Positions 24,372 to 36,930 of a stretch of 64,000 bases of DNA are shown here, piece by piece. The translations under genes and the position numbers were made by a program. The notes under the pieces were generated by a model, which was not told where the DNA came from, made no database searches, and saw nothing but the letters and a program-made list of their open reading frames with translations. Source of the DNA: Nematostella vectensis (taxonomy: Eukaryota > Cnidaria > Anthozoa > Actiniaria > Edwardsiidae); the NCBI RefSeq assembly GCF_932526225.1, contig NC_064034.1:17868887-17932886 (forward strand), in the 5' to 3' direction. Position 1 is the stretch's first letter, and each line of letters starts with the position of its first letter.

Positions 24372-27300
24372 TTATTTAAAAATGTCCAATTGCAAAATCT
24401 CTACTGCACTTGTCAGTTTGCACCACCTTTCCAACACAGGTGTGATTTTATTTTTAGCCTTAGGTATATTTTTTGTAAAATCTTGTTGTCGTCCTGACTT
24501 GAGCATTGCACAACAAGGGCGCTTAGCATTCATCATCTCAAGAATAAAACATCCAAGCAACCAAATGTCATCTTTGAATGAGGAGTTCTAAAATTTTGAT
24601 AAAAAAGAAGATTTAAAAAAAAGCCAAGGTTGCCATTGGAACAAGGATACACAGACTCACCGATACCTTATTTTCTGAACTGCTAGCACTGCCAAAATCA
24701 GTCAATTTTGCAGTTCTCCCTTCGTCATCTACTAATACATTTGCCCCTATAAGAAAAAGGCAGTAAGTAAAACTAAAGTATACACTACTCCTAACTTTTA
24801 CCTGTGAGAACCCTTAAGAGCAAAATGGGAACCCTAAGAGATACATAAACACCCCCTAAGGAATGGGTGTCTACAAGACGAATACCTAAAACCTGTGACC
24901 CCAAAAGCTACGATCCCCCAAAAAATTCAGTTATTAGTCTACCTTGTTTCCCAAATGGCTACACAGCGTGGAAATTACGAAAGGTAATTCAGCAAATTTC
25001 GTTTTTGCTTTTCATGGAGGAAATATTCTTATGTGCGCGCCAATGAACTATTTGTAATCGTCGTTTATTTGTCCCATTATTAGAAGTTTTTCTAAGGAGA
25101 CTTTATTTACTTGTTCTTTGTCTTTATTTTTAGGCGCACTGTGACAGCTAAATGTCAAATCATTTGACAGAGATGAAACCTGATTGGTTGGAAGGGAATC
25201 CGATAAAATGATGTAAGCCTTGATTGGCCCTTTTTTTCCTGGCAGTAGAATGGTTTTCTCTGTGATGAAAACTACAACTCGACACAACTAGAACATTTAG
25301 TGATTTCCAGTATAAAGTTAGCGGGCAATTTTGGAAGAAACACCCGAAAAAGTTTACCGGGTGACATTCCGGGTTTCAGAGTTTATTGGCGTTTCAAGAA
25401 ACGACCACCTGGAAACACAAGTAGATCACTATTTCCCAATTTAAAAAAAAAAAAAACAAATTGAATAAGCTTGTTATCTCATAAGGATCACTGATTCCAC
25501 ATGAAACTTCCACGCTGTGTAGCCATTTTGGGAGACAAGGTAGGCTAATAACTGAAATTTTTGGGGGTCGTAGCTTTTGGGGTCACAGGTTTTAGGTCTT
25601 CGTTTTGTAGTCACCCCCTAAGGAATAGCAGTAGGTCGAAATTTTATAACCTAAAAGTTAGGACAATCACCCCTGTACTTTTCTGAAGAATCCCCCTCTC
25701 CCACAAATGAAACACGAGAACTGATTTTCGAACTTTGTGAATTGTGCAGGGACCCTAACGGCCCTTGAAAACTTAAACTTTGAGATAATGAATATGAAAC
25801 ACAGGCAACAACACAGACATCCTCGTTTCACCTTTGATATCATTATGGATGAAACCATTTTCATGCATGAATTTTACGGCTTTAAGAATGTCTGTTGTGA
25901 AAGGAATATAAAGAGCTTCAGGCAGTGGACCTTCAAATACTTCCTTATAAAGGAGAGCGACTGAACCTACAACAGAGGAAATGATTTTTTCATTACTCCA
26001 TGAAATGCACAAAGATAAAAAAGTCCAAAAACACTAGAGACAAAAATTAAATACTCTAAATGTAAAAATGTAACCCTTCTCAATTACTCTGCACTAAAAA
26101 GTATACACTTCATTACTTAATAAAATGCAAAGATAAAAAAAAGTCCAAAAACACTAGAACTACAGAAAAAAATAAATTAGTCTATTGTGATGACAACCAA
26201 CATGTATTGGACAAAATGTAACCCTTCTTAATTACAATTCACTAAAACTCATAAAGAAAAACCAAGATTTCTATTTTTTAGACCACATTGCGCAAGTCAT
26301 CAAGACAATTTTATTTATTTTATAACAAAGACTCACCAAACATCAACTCCATAAAAATGCAGACATCTCTTTTGTAAATTGCTGCCCCATAGAATGTGAC
26401 AATTTGCAAAATATTCTTTCTTGAGGCTTCCAAGAGTATGTTGACTTCAACTTGGCAGTATTCGCACTGTAATTGTCATAGACAGATATTTTATTTACTA
26501 AAATAATCACTCAAATACTGTATTTCACAGGATATTCTTTTCATGTTTTTTCTTCACTTTTGCCATCTATTTTGATCTCAATTCCAAAATGCATATTTGT
26601 TGAGGTATTTGGTTTTATTAGGGATGGCACTTTGGGTCTGGTCAAAAGGAATTCTTTACCCTCTAAGAGATAGCAGAATTGGACGTTAAACACCCCCTTA
26701 AGAATAGCAGTTGGTCCATTAGGGGGTGTTGTTGGATTTTTCTGGTTTTGCTATCTCTTGGGGCATAAAATATTATTATTGAAAAATCCATCAACACACC
26801 TTAACCCCCTAAGGGAAAGCAGTTGGTCGAAATTGTATACCCTAAAAGATGTGATGATCAGCCCTGTCTACTTTTCTAGAGAGTCCCTCACCCCCCCCCC
26901 CCCCCCCCCCCCGGGCTATCAGTTCACCTTTTTCACACAGAATACATCTGTCTCTTTATCCAAGGATACAGCTTGATCTTTCTCTTCTTCATTTTGAGAG
27001 ATGGTTTCTGTTGCTGTCTTTTTTATGCTTTCAGTTATCAAACTTGCAGTAAAACACTGGCCAGAGGCACCTTCACCAAGATGTACACCAGTAGACCACC
27101 ACTGGTCACCTTCTAGAAATTGACCTGAATCACTGACTGGTAACCTCTCCATTGGCCATCTGCCGAACTGTAGTTTGTAATTACAAAAGGATTGTATGAA
27201 AAGTTAAATAACAAGAATATAGTTGATTGGTTGATTGTTTTAGCATGATTTGGCATTTTTAGGGTCCACGAAGAGCTAGTGCACTTGGATGGTTTGATGA

Positions 27301-28660
27301 AAGGGAGGGTGCAGAGGATAACATCAACTCCCTCCCCCTAAAAAGAGTGCCAAACTCTCTCTTGACTTTGTTGGAATTCCCCCAGGCCTGAAAACCCTTA
27401 TTCAAGACACAACTATGATCCAGTTAGAAAAGACCCAGATAAGGGATAAATGGCATTGAAAACATGCATCAGGCCCGTACACAACTTGCAAGCCCCCCCC
27501 AGCACACACACACACACAAGTCCACTTCTAGTTCGCATCAATAGATGTGCTATTTGTAGACAAAACTATAAAGCATAAGCAAATAACATAACTCTGATGT
27601 GCCATAAATCTAAGAGAACTTTTTTGAAGCCTTGTAGCCAAATCTGATAATAAACATCAGGTGAGAGTATTGCAATGGCATTAACAAATCCCTATTTGTT
27701 CTTTTGGGGTGGGTTATATTTTATCAGAAAACTCACTCAAGTAAAAGCTAAGTAAAAAGTCTTTTCTATAACAAACAAAAAGAAAGTATAGGAGTTCGCA
27801 AAAAGAGGCAATACGATCAAGCGTTTTCTAGATTATCGGATACTTCCACCTTCTACACAAAACACTTTGTCATTCTAGACTTGTTATGCATTGGGATACA
27901 CTGTATACATATGTCGAACAATTTTTAGGTTATTTTTGCTTCTAGGGTATTTTCTAGCAGGAAAATATTGTTTTTGTTTTTTTTTTTGGGGGGGGGGAGC
28001 AGAATACAGAAGTATTAAGAAAATATGGGCAGGCACATGCCCCCAGTGCCCCAGCATCGGCTGCTACGGCCCTGCCTAGGGAAACATTTTTTGTGTGCCA
28101 GTAATTTCGTACGAACATTTTCTCACCAGCATCCCTATCATTTTTACCCAATAGACTAGACCCCCCCCCCCCCCCCCCCGAAGCTGACCATACTAACATA
28201 CCTGTCCTTTTCCATCTAGCGGGGGTATTAAAATCTGACGTTCCTCATTATTCAGCTCAGAAGGAAGAACAGAGCTGGCAGAACTCAGCCTGTCTTGAAA
28301 TGTCCTACCTCCCCAAGGCTCTGACTTAGCAGAGGCACTATCTATGTTATCTCCTGTCCGATGTCCTTGGGGTGGAACACTCACAGATCGGGCAGGAAAT
28401 GGACGGTTTGAAGACCCAAACTCATCAGAAGATGTTGTGGTGGCCTCGCAACTATGCTCTTCATCCAAATTAAAATCATCGACAGGGGGTGACGGTGGAA
28501 GCGTCAAGCCATCACCATGGTCCTCATCAGAATTAGGGGGTCTAGAAAGCGCCAAATCCTCTAATCTACTTCGAAGATTTGACAGGTTGTCACCTGGGCG
28601 GCCTGCATCTTCTTGGGGTTCTAATTCTAGTTCCGTATTTTCATCGTAATGACACATCAT
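24372..28660 (-). CDS. MAP3K-like serine/threonine kinase with shortened activation segment
   Basis: Six exons on the minus strand chain in phase: 28202-28660, 26928-27167, 26337-26466, 25832-25966, 24661-24746, 24372-24587; 421 aa. The first 150 residues are acidic, Ser/Pro-rich and probably disordered. The kinase domain has the glycine loop GEGASGQ, the ATP lysine in FCVKK, a hinge FMELM, the catalytic loop IHNDIKGANVL (HND in place of HRD, Asp kept), DFG and DDIWLLGC. The YGA segment after the C-helix recalls the TPL2/NIK branch of MAP3Ks; I cannot fix the subfamily. Only 16 residues separate DFG from DDIW and there is no APE motif. The C-lobe is also short and ends AVEILQLDIFK. Such kinases phosphorylate MAP2Ks, but this one may be regulatory or inactive. 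Confidence 0.72.
24865..25616. mobile_element. Inverted-repeat element in kinase intron with CCTAAGGAAT duplication
   Basis: Arms of about 110-130 bp face each other: the left starts GGGTGTCTACAAGACGAATA and the right ends CGTTTTGTAGTCACCC; both include ACCTAAAACCTGTGACCCCA and a segment ending in ACACAGCGTGG. CCTAAGGAAT lies on both outer sides (24855-24864, 25617-25626), a probable 8-10-bp target duplication. No coding capacity was seen. Confidence 0.75.
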
Positions 28661-29910
28661 AAACGGTGACGTGTTTCTGTTGACTGTCCATCAAAATTCC
28701 TCCAGATCCTCCAGCACAGTGTACTTTCTCCGTTAATCCATTTGTTCCTTGCACTCAATCGAGTGAGAAGAGTGTTATTTTTCACACTTCTTTATTGTGA
28801 ATTTCATGTCATTAACTTAAGCCGCTTTTTAGCACGCGTGCAACCACAGGAAGCCCGAAGCTACTGTCAGTGGAATGTATGGGGGAATTTTTGTTAGCGA
28901 AAAAAATACTTAATCGTGAAAAATAAAATTTTAGACCATGTAATATTCGTTTGAGTCTTCCTTTATTTCGATTTTGCCGATAGAAGCCGCTTTTAGCTTG
29001 ATTACAAATAAACCCTTTTTTACATCAGTCTTTCCAATGTGGATCAAAGAATAGATCTACAACACAACACGCTTGCAACCACAGGAAGCCCAAGGCTACT
29101 GTCAGTGGAATGTATGGAGGGATTTATATGTTAGCGAAAAAAATACTTAATCGTGAAAAATAAAACTTTAGACCATGTTATATTAGTCAGAAAAATCCAA
29201 ATGCATGACAGGGATATCACAGGAAGCCCACAACAGACGTTATGACTTATGAGTCCCCCCCCCCTACTCCTTGGAGACTTTGGAACTCTAAAACTAACCT
29301 AAAATAAGCTCTCTAGACTTTACTCAGAAACTTCTTATGTTTTTTAGACCAAATCGTAGCTGTTTTGAAATCAATTGATGCACATACAAATAATGTTCTA
29401 TCATTATGCACTAGTTAATTAAACCCCCCAACCCCCATAGTCCCAGGGAAGGGTGGGGGACTAGACTTTGACGCTTTACAAAACAGAGAAAAAAACATCC
29501 TAGGTATGGACCTGGTGCGTTAGCACCCCTCTTAGCAGCCAAATAGTAGTTACTTTCTTAAGGGATCTTCAAATACTATGCTTTTTTCATATGATACCTA
29601 TGACAATGCACAACCCACCTCCCCTCAGCCAATCCTGGGAACGCATGCAATCCCAGTTTCTGAAAATGCCTGTCCTCCAGAAAGAGCCACAGACGTGAAG
29701 AATTCTTGATTTTCATCCTATATACCAATAGGCAATATAATCTTTCATGCAAAAATGTATTTCTTTTTTACAAATCAAAGTGCACCGACTATAACTCTGC
29801 TATATCAATAATAACTCTCCTTGGATAATCTAAGCGAATAAATGATGCTGAAGTTATTTGTAACAAATAGAAATGAATATGATGATGATATCAAGTCACA
29901 ACATCTTAAT
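28661..29910. other. Spacer between kinase and TEX36-like genes with a direct duplication
   Basis: This is the 5' flank of the kinase and 3' flank of the TEX36-like gene. Two direct copies of about 117 bp (28834-28950 and 29068-29185) share CAACCACAGGAAGCCC and TTAGCGAAAAAAATACTTAA with few differences. I see no gene here. Confidence 0.6.
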
Positions 29911-32900
29911 CTAAACCGTTTTCAACGGGGTAATTGTCTCCAAGAGAGTGAAACTTTTGGAATTTGGTGTTGACTCTGTGATGTCAGAAGCACTTGTAGT
30001 ACTTTCTTGCAAAGCTAGAGATGACTTAGGTCGGGCAACAAGCCCATATTCAGTGTTCCCTGTTGCTGCAAAGGGACTGGCAGTGGCCTGCCCTTGTCGG
30101 ACAAATGATGACTGTGGTCGGAGCCCCACTCCTGGTTTGGCATAGAATGCTTCATCAGGCTCATTCCATGCCAATAAAGGAGGTGCTTGTCTTGTTGGTG
30201 GAGCAGAGGCAGCTCGCAACTGCCGTCTCCTAAGGTTCAAATTTGATCTTATATGGACAGGCTCTGTTTCATTAATAATTGGTGTAATAGCAGGATTCTT
30301 TTCAAAGTGTGTACGGTATGTTGATACCATGGAGTCATTTTCATTGCCTCTCCAGGTAATTAGGTCTTGTGTACTTTTTGTGTGCTGCGTTGCAATACCA
30401 GCACTTGCCCTTGTGTATTTCCGCTTACCAAGGCCCTAGAAAAAATAACTGTGTGTTATTAAAAGAACAGTTTTTAACTAGAAAGTTCTAAAAGAAAATT
30501 GATGGTGAGGAATGTGTGATCCAAAATAATAGTGTTCCTATGTCCATGCCTAAAATTCAAGGCTCGGGCCTTAACTTGCCAGACTCATTGGCTTTATTTT
30601 TTGTTTAGCCCTTCTACCCAAACTGTTAGCTGCTAAGCCCCACCACAAATGGCATATGCCTTTGACATTGGATTGAATACATCATGTGTGAGGGTGCAAG
30701 GTAAATACATACAAATTAAGGACACACATCCCACAAACACAATAAAAAAGAATCATATATGGTTGTCTTATCAGGGGGGTGAGGGTTATCTTCGTGATAT
30801 GTGAACATCCTTTGTTGTTTATTGTGAATCATGAAAAGGACAAATTGAAATCTGTGATCCGTTATTGTTACCTTTGCCATGATTTGAGAATGGCAAAATT
30901 TGATCAGGGTGAATCATGATGTATGCTCTTTTAAATCAGTGAATTGTGATTTCCAAGTAAAGATTGAACCTTATAGATCATATGTACATGAACGAGTATT
31001 GGATGAGTATCGATCTAAGTGGTTGCAATTCTATAGCACATATACCCAGACTCTTGGCAATTAAGAGTTTCCTTCTATAGACTATGTTTTGATTTTTTTC
31101 AATTTTCGTGAATCTTGAATGTTTGAATCTGTTTATCGTGAAACACGTATTCGATTTTTTTAACTTGTCCTCCTAACTGCCCCTGTCTTATCCCGTCCTA
31201 TACCTTTAGGGCCTTCTAGAAAACCTACTAGCTTTAAACACCAGGTTCCGCTATAAAAGGGAAAGCTCCTCCCACCACCGGGCTCAAATTTACAATTATA
31301 ATCAGAACCCTTCCATGTTAGCAGTCACAAGTCTCCAGTAAAATTGCTTATTTCTGAGCCTTAGTCAGTTGGAAAAAGCTATTTTTGCACAGGTAACAAG
31401 ACAGTTGTGTTTAAAGATACTAGTGATTTGCTGTCCACTCGTTTTCGCTGCTGCAAAATTTTAAATTTTGCGCTATCCATAATCTAAAGCATCTGCATAA
31501 ATTATTATCACGCTGTGATGAAAATGCTTGTATTTTAGAGTGCAAACAACTTGGTATAGCATTATTTTAATATAAATAGAAACATTTTTGGTGGGCAAGT
31601 CTAGGAACAAAATTTAATTTGGTTTAAACAATGAAATTTGAATTTAGCGCTCAGAGCAATTGTCCTGACATGTTGAGTCATTTACGGCTGATTGATGACT
31701 GGTTGTTCTTGAGCCCGGGGGTGGGAGGAGCTTTCCCTTTTATTGCGGAACCTTGTGTTTAAGAAGCTTACCATTCCAAAGAATGTCTCCAGATCCCCCA
31801 TATCGCTGTGAGTGTTTCTGTTATCATGTCGTGAAAATAAATGGCTGTTAGAACGCTCCTGAGAAAACAAAAACGAATAGAAGATTACTTCTCACCAAAA
31901 TAATTAAATCCTCCCTTTTTTATCTTCTAATGGCATGTTACAATAGCGACAGCACAGGTGGGCAGGTGATAGCTTTAGGGTGTGGCAGAGGTGGTGGTAT
32001 GGTGCAAAAATCAAATAGGAAAAAAGGGGGCAGCTAGGCCCAAGCTTCTCATATTACCTTAGTATTGCATACGAGCAGGCGCCTGATAAAAAAAACTTTG
32101 ACACATGACTAACAAAAGTACAGCCAATCAGATTGAGATTTTAACTTTTTAGTACAGTAATCATCACTCTGTTTTACAAACAAGATTGTCTTTTTCTACC
32201 AGTATTATTACTTTATGAGGGCTAGAATAGATGACCTAGGATAATTGTAGTTCACTTAATTGATTGATTCGACTTTTCTATAAAATAAATCTTACATAAA
32301 CTTTTTGACAAAATAAAAATTAATTAAGAAAGTAGGTCAGTCAGTTAATGGTCGCAGCCATTATTGCATACAACAGCCTAAAAAAAAACTCAGTCTAAGA
32401 TAAATACGGCTTTTTTGGCCTAAGCGTATTGAAAATTATGGTCTTAGTTGAATGTAAAACCGGTTATGTTGTGGTTAAGTTATAAGTAGTTTTAGGTATC
32501 AACAAACATGATCATCAGCTGCAAAACGCATTCCGTCATATTGAGGCCATCCACCTCTGGCTCTTATAGATTTTAATGGTAGTTATCTTTAGAATTTCTA
32601 AATAGCTTCTGACGTATGAATTACGACAATATTCACAAATTCCATTAGTGATAATCCAAAACTCCTGTGCAAAAATGTTTAAAGGATCATTTATCTTTCG
32701 TTTGCTCTTTTCATCAACAACAACGTGCAAACTTACCTTCGAATAGTTCAAAAACTTCTGTGGAGGAGCTGGTTTTACTCTTTGGCGAAAAGGTATCGCG
32801 AAGTCTGTACGAGGCCTGCTTCTATAATGTCCATGAAAGCCTGTGTTGTACTATGTTGATAAGAAACAAGAAAAGTTAATAAATACTCACACATCGCTGG

Positions 32901-33012
32901 CTGACTGTGAGTACACATTGTACTTCGCATGTTTGTGCCATTTCATGCCGTGACTCACCCAGCTCCCTGTTAGGTCAGGAGGAGCGCTATTCGAGTAAAG
33001 AGACCTAGCCAT
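29911..33012 (-). CDS. TEX36: TEX36-like protein (testis-expressed 36)
   Basis: Four minus-strand exons fit in phase: 32891-33012, 32737-32821, 31772-31858, 29911-30435, giving 272 aa from ATG at 33012 to a stop at 29911. The segment HLFSRHDNRNTHSD followed by FFGMGLGKRKYT matches the vertebrate TEX36 pattern FSVHDNRH then DSGLGRKK, and the N-terminal GSWVSHG recalls its GRWFPHIG. The C-terminal 100 residues are low-complexity and Ser/Thr/Pro-rich. The role of TEX36 is poorly known; expression in testis suggests sperm or flagellar biology. The start exon lies 394 bp from the left end of the big transposon, and the divergent IHO1-like gene starts on its other side. Exon structure is inferred, and the homology call is moderate. 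Confidence 0.65.
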
Positions 33013-33405
33013 TCTGTTAGCTTGATACCGTCAAAGAAAACCTTGATTTGGCAATAGGAAAGTCATGTTTTTTTCAGCGATTTGGAATAACATGGTGTTT
33101 ATTCCCACTGTTTCCACGGAACCCGATACTGACAACATTAGCTGATTAGGAATAATGACCCCCTCAATTGACCAATCAATGCTCGACGCCATTAGTGCCG
33201 CTTCACTGATATCATCATGATACCATTACATTTGCTTTCAATCGCAGATATCGCAGATAAAAGACATTATTGTCCAAAGAAAAAGTCAATAATGATGATT
33301 AACGCAATTTGTAATAATAAGGTACGCACAATTGAAAAATTTCACCAGCTTTAAAAATTAAAAAGGTACAAGCAAATATTTTTTGTAGCAAACAAATAAG
33401 GAAAT
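33013..33405. promoter_or_regulatory. 5' flank of TEX36-like gene, left of the transposon
   Basis: Non-coding sequence between the TEX36-like start codon and the transposon end. GGAAAT at 33400-33405 is the left target-site copy. I recognise no specific promoter motif. Confidence 0.35.
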
Positions 33406-33530
33406 TACGGAAGCCCATAGGGGCCATGTCAGATGCAAGATGCACGATATTATCACATGTAAGATGCAATATGTCAGATGCAAGATGTCAGATGCAAGAT
33501 GTCAGATGCAAGATGTCAGATATGATATGT
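33406..33530 (+). repeat. Left terminal inverted repeat and subterminal GATGCAAGATGTCA repeats
   Basis: The 35-base perfect terminal repeat is followed by about seven AGATGCAAGATGTC-like units up to about 33520. Arrays of this kind next to the ends often serve as transposase binding sites. The cysteine-rich open frame across them is an artefact. CACGTG at about 33538-33543 has a counterpart near the right end. Confidence 0.85.
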
Positions 33531-33578
33531 GTACGAACACGTGGATCATTTGGAGCCTTCCCTAGAAGAGTCATTGCC

Positions 33579-36500
33579 ATGTCGTATTATCTGCCAGCAT
33601 TTGCTAATGAACAGGGACTTTCCCGTATCTTTTTGTCTTGTAATTGTTTTTCTTTAATATTTTGCATTGTATAGGTGCTGAAAATTGCTTTCCTTGACAG
33701 CAGTTGGTAGGAAATGATCTTGTTAAGAAGTACTTTCATTTAGGTTTTGAATACAAGGAAATGTTAGCTCTATTGTATGTCCATCATGGCGAGACCCTGA
33801 GGTGAGTTCATGCTTCTTAATGTTATAGTGAATATTGTGATTTATAAGAACGCCTTTTGCTACAGTTGCTAATGCGATTGGCAAACTTTTTTTAACAATG
33901 CTAAGCCTCCGACATTTGAAACGACTTCTACGTAAGATAAACCTTAAGAGGAGGGAAGGGGTACCTGACCTCGCAACAGTCATAGGCATGATAGAGGTAA
34001 GGAGATGCAAAAACTAAAAAAATATAGCCTCTAAGCTTGGCCTTGATGTTTTTTTTTATCTAAAATTAGCTATTTTGCACCCTTTGAGATGTGTCTGCGT
34101 ATCCAAATGCTAAAACCTACCTGAGATCATGTACAAAGAACAATGCAATATGGAATCCTTCGTTTAATAACATTATATATTTATCTATACAGAATGAGCT
34201 ATTCGGAAGTGGAAACTGCATTGGTTACAGACAAATGCACCAGAGACTGCGAAATGATTACCATCTACAAATTAATAGGTATGTACAGCAATTGCGCACC
34301 GTAAAAATAAGCACTAAAATTAGTAACAAAATTTGAAAGATGTTATCCATGCACTTTCAGAGAAACTGTACGGATTGCGTTGAGAACGCTTGACCCAGAA
34401 GGTACAGAACGCAGGAAATCTCACAGACTGTTAAGACGGACCTACCGCTCGCAAGTAAGTACGAAATAGAAACGCGATCATAACAACGGGTCGATCTGTA
34501 CAGGACCCGAAATGATCCCAGGACCCGAAACGATCCCAGGACCCGAAACGATCCCCAAAAGTACCCCAACTGATCCCGGGACCCGAAACAATCCCCAAGA
34601 GTCCCCGAAATGAACCCCAAGGAATTACAGTAATGGACAACTAAAGGAATGTGAAAGGATTGGCTTTCAGTTTTAAAAACATATGAAACATTTAGCTTTG
34701 TTTGTGTTATTAAAAGGAAATTTACATTAACTAAAACTATAGTATTAAGATTTTTATATACGACTGCGGGGAAAATACAGTGGTTGAGTAAGAAATTGGG
34801 GTCAACTAACAATTCCTGTGATAGTAATTTGAGGAGCCCGGCGTGGATAAATCATTTTTACATCACTCTTAACATTTTGCGGTTCCGACACATGACTCCG
34901 ACACTATAAATCTCATTTCCGGTAAACATCACCCCTAAAAATTAATATTCATCTGACAACCAAACATGTATTTCACCACGAAATCCTTGTTCACACGAGC
35001 GAATATTCACCGACACATTTTAGGCAGCCGGTTTGGCCGAGAAGATGGAATGACAAAAGCACACTGAGTAATACACTCGAACAACCCTTCTACTACCGAT
35101 GCAAAATATTAAGAAGATGTGAAAGCAATATTATGTGAGTTTTGAATTTCCTCATGTAGTCGTGCGTACACCCCGGCATGATCTCATGATATGATAGGTC
35201 TTTCATTCACCGAAAACAAACATGCCAAAAAATAACTTTAAAACTTTTCGCTTCCTATGTAAAGCAGCATGTCCCATCTGTAAAGACTATCTTTTATGGT
35301 TTGTTTGATGGAAGGTCAAAAGTTTGGTTGATCTGAGCAAAGCTGTGCTATGTTTATGCTATATTCCTTTCAGTAGCAATTTAAAGTTGTGTATTTGTTT
35401 TGGACTCTGTTTATGGGTTTAACGCCGGGCAATGTAATAAATAGAAGTATTGTGTTGGAATTTAATATTTTTAAGTCACGTTGTTTAGAAACCGGGTCGC
35501 TGTTAACTCTTTATTATGCTTCAAGAATTGCAAGTATTTCTTCTGCTTTCCCTTTGTCCATTACCGTAATTCCTTGGGGTTGATTTCGGGGACTCCTCGG
35601 TATCGTTTCGGGTCCGAGGATCAGTTGGGGTACTTTTGGGGATCATTTCGGGTCCTGGGATCGTTTCGGGTCCTGGGATCATTTCGGGTCCTGTACAGAT
35701 CTCCGATCATTCGAGATCATACACTATAATTAAACCTTGTAAAACAGGGATCCTGAAACTGCTAAGCTCCACAACATTTCAGGATATTGACTTTTCGTGT
35801 TTCAGAAGAACAACATAAAACAGAGTGACTAGTCATCGGGAAGGGTCCTATGCGGCAATGCATCGAGTTGCCGGCGAAATCTGTCAAAACTGCCCACAGA
35901 CAGAGCCCCAAACGGCAATGACTTTTCAAAATTTTCTTATAAACCAGCACTATGATATGAACACGTTAATAGACTACAAAATATTTTTTCAATATTTTAG
36001 GGTCCGAACTACTGTTGGCATATAGATGGGTACGATAAGCTGAAGCCGTTTGGATTTTGCATCCATGGTTGCATTGACGGGTAAGTTGAAACAAGTCGCC
36101 CCATGACAGGTTCTCCAATAGGGTTCTGGATACCGAATCCTAGGATTGCGGATTCCATGTGGGTTTTTTCCCGTGGATTCAGGATTCCATTTTTGTTGTC
36201 CAGGATTCTTGTATTCCGGATTTCATAGCTTAAGTCTTGTATTCCGGATCCTAGTGTGTGGATTCTGGATTACAGTAGCATTGATTCCGGATACCAAGTC
36301 TCATTTTTTCATGGATTCCGGATTCCGGTTTACCTGTCATGGGGCGAAACAAGGCTAGGAGAAACAGCGAAAGTGTCCGGTGTGTCCAGTGTGGATCGGT
36401 CGGGACCTACCAGTTTTTAGTTTACAGACAAAAACCAGGGGTGATTGAGGAAAATTTGTTCGTACTGTATGACAGCAGCCTCTAGTAATCGTAAAAATTA

Positions 36501-36872
36501 TTTTCATATTAGGTACTCCAGACGAATTATGTGGCTGAGGGTGGCATCATCTAACAACGACCCCGCTATAGTGGCCGACTACTTCGCTGGTTGCATTAGA
36601 ATGATTAAAGGAAAGTTAGAAATTATTTATCAGGCCCCTTTATATTCCTAAATTAGAACTTATCTTATTAAAATCACTTCACTTTGTTAGGAGTGCCGAG
36701 GCGCATTAGAGCTGATAATGGAACAGAAAATGTTAACATTGAGGTGATGCAAGTATTCCTTCATTTTGGTCTGAATGACGAAGCAGCAGTTAGCAATTTT
36801 CAGTACGGAACATCGGTTGCAAATCAGGTACGTATTTTAAAAAGCATAGTTAATTCGTAATTTTCTTGACAA

Positions 36873-36930
<58 letters not shown>

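Noticed and set aside
34357-35729. Open frames with repeated GSFRVLG on both strands
   Set aside because: They come from the inverted arms of the nested element at 34493-35701.
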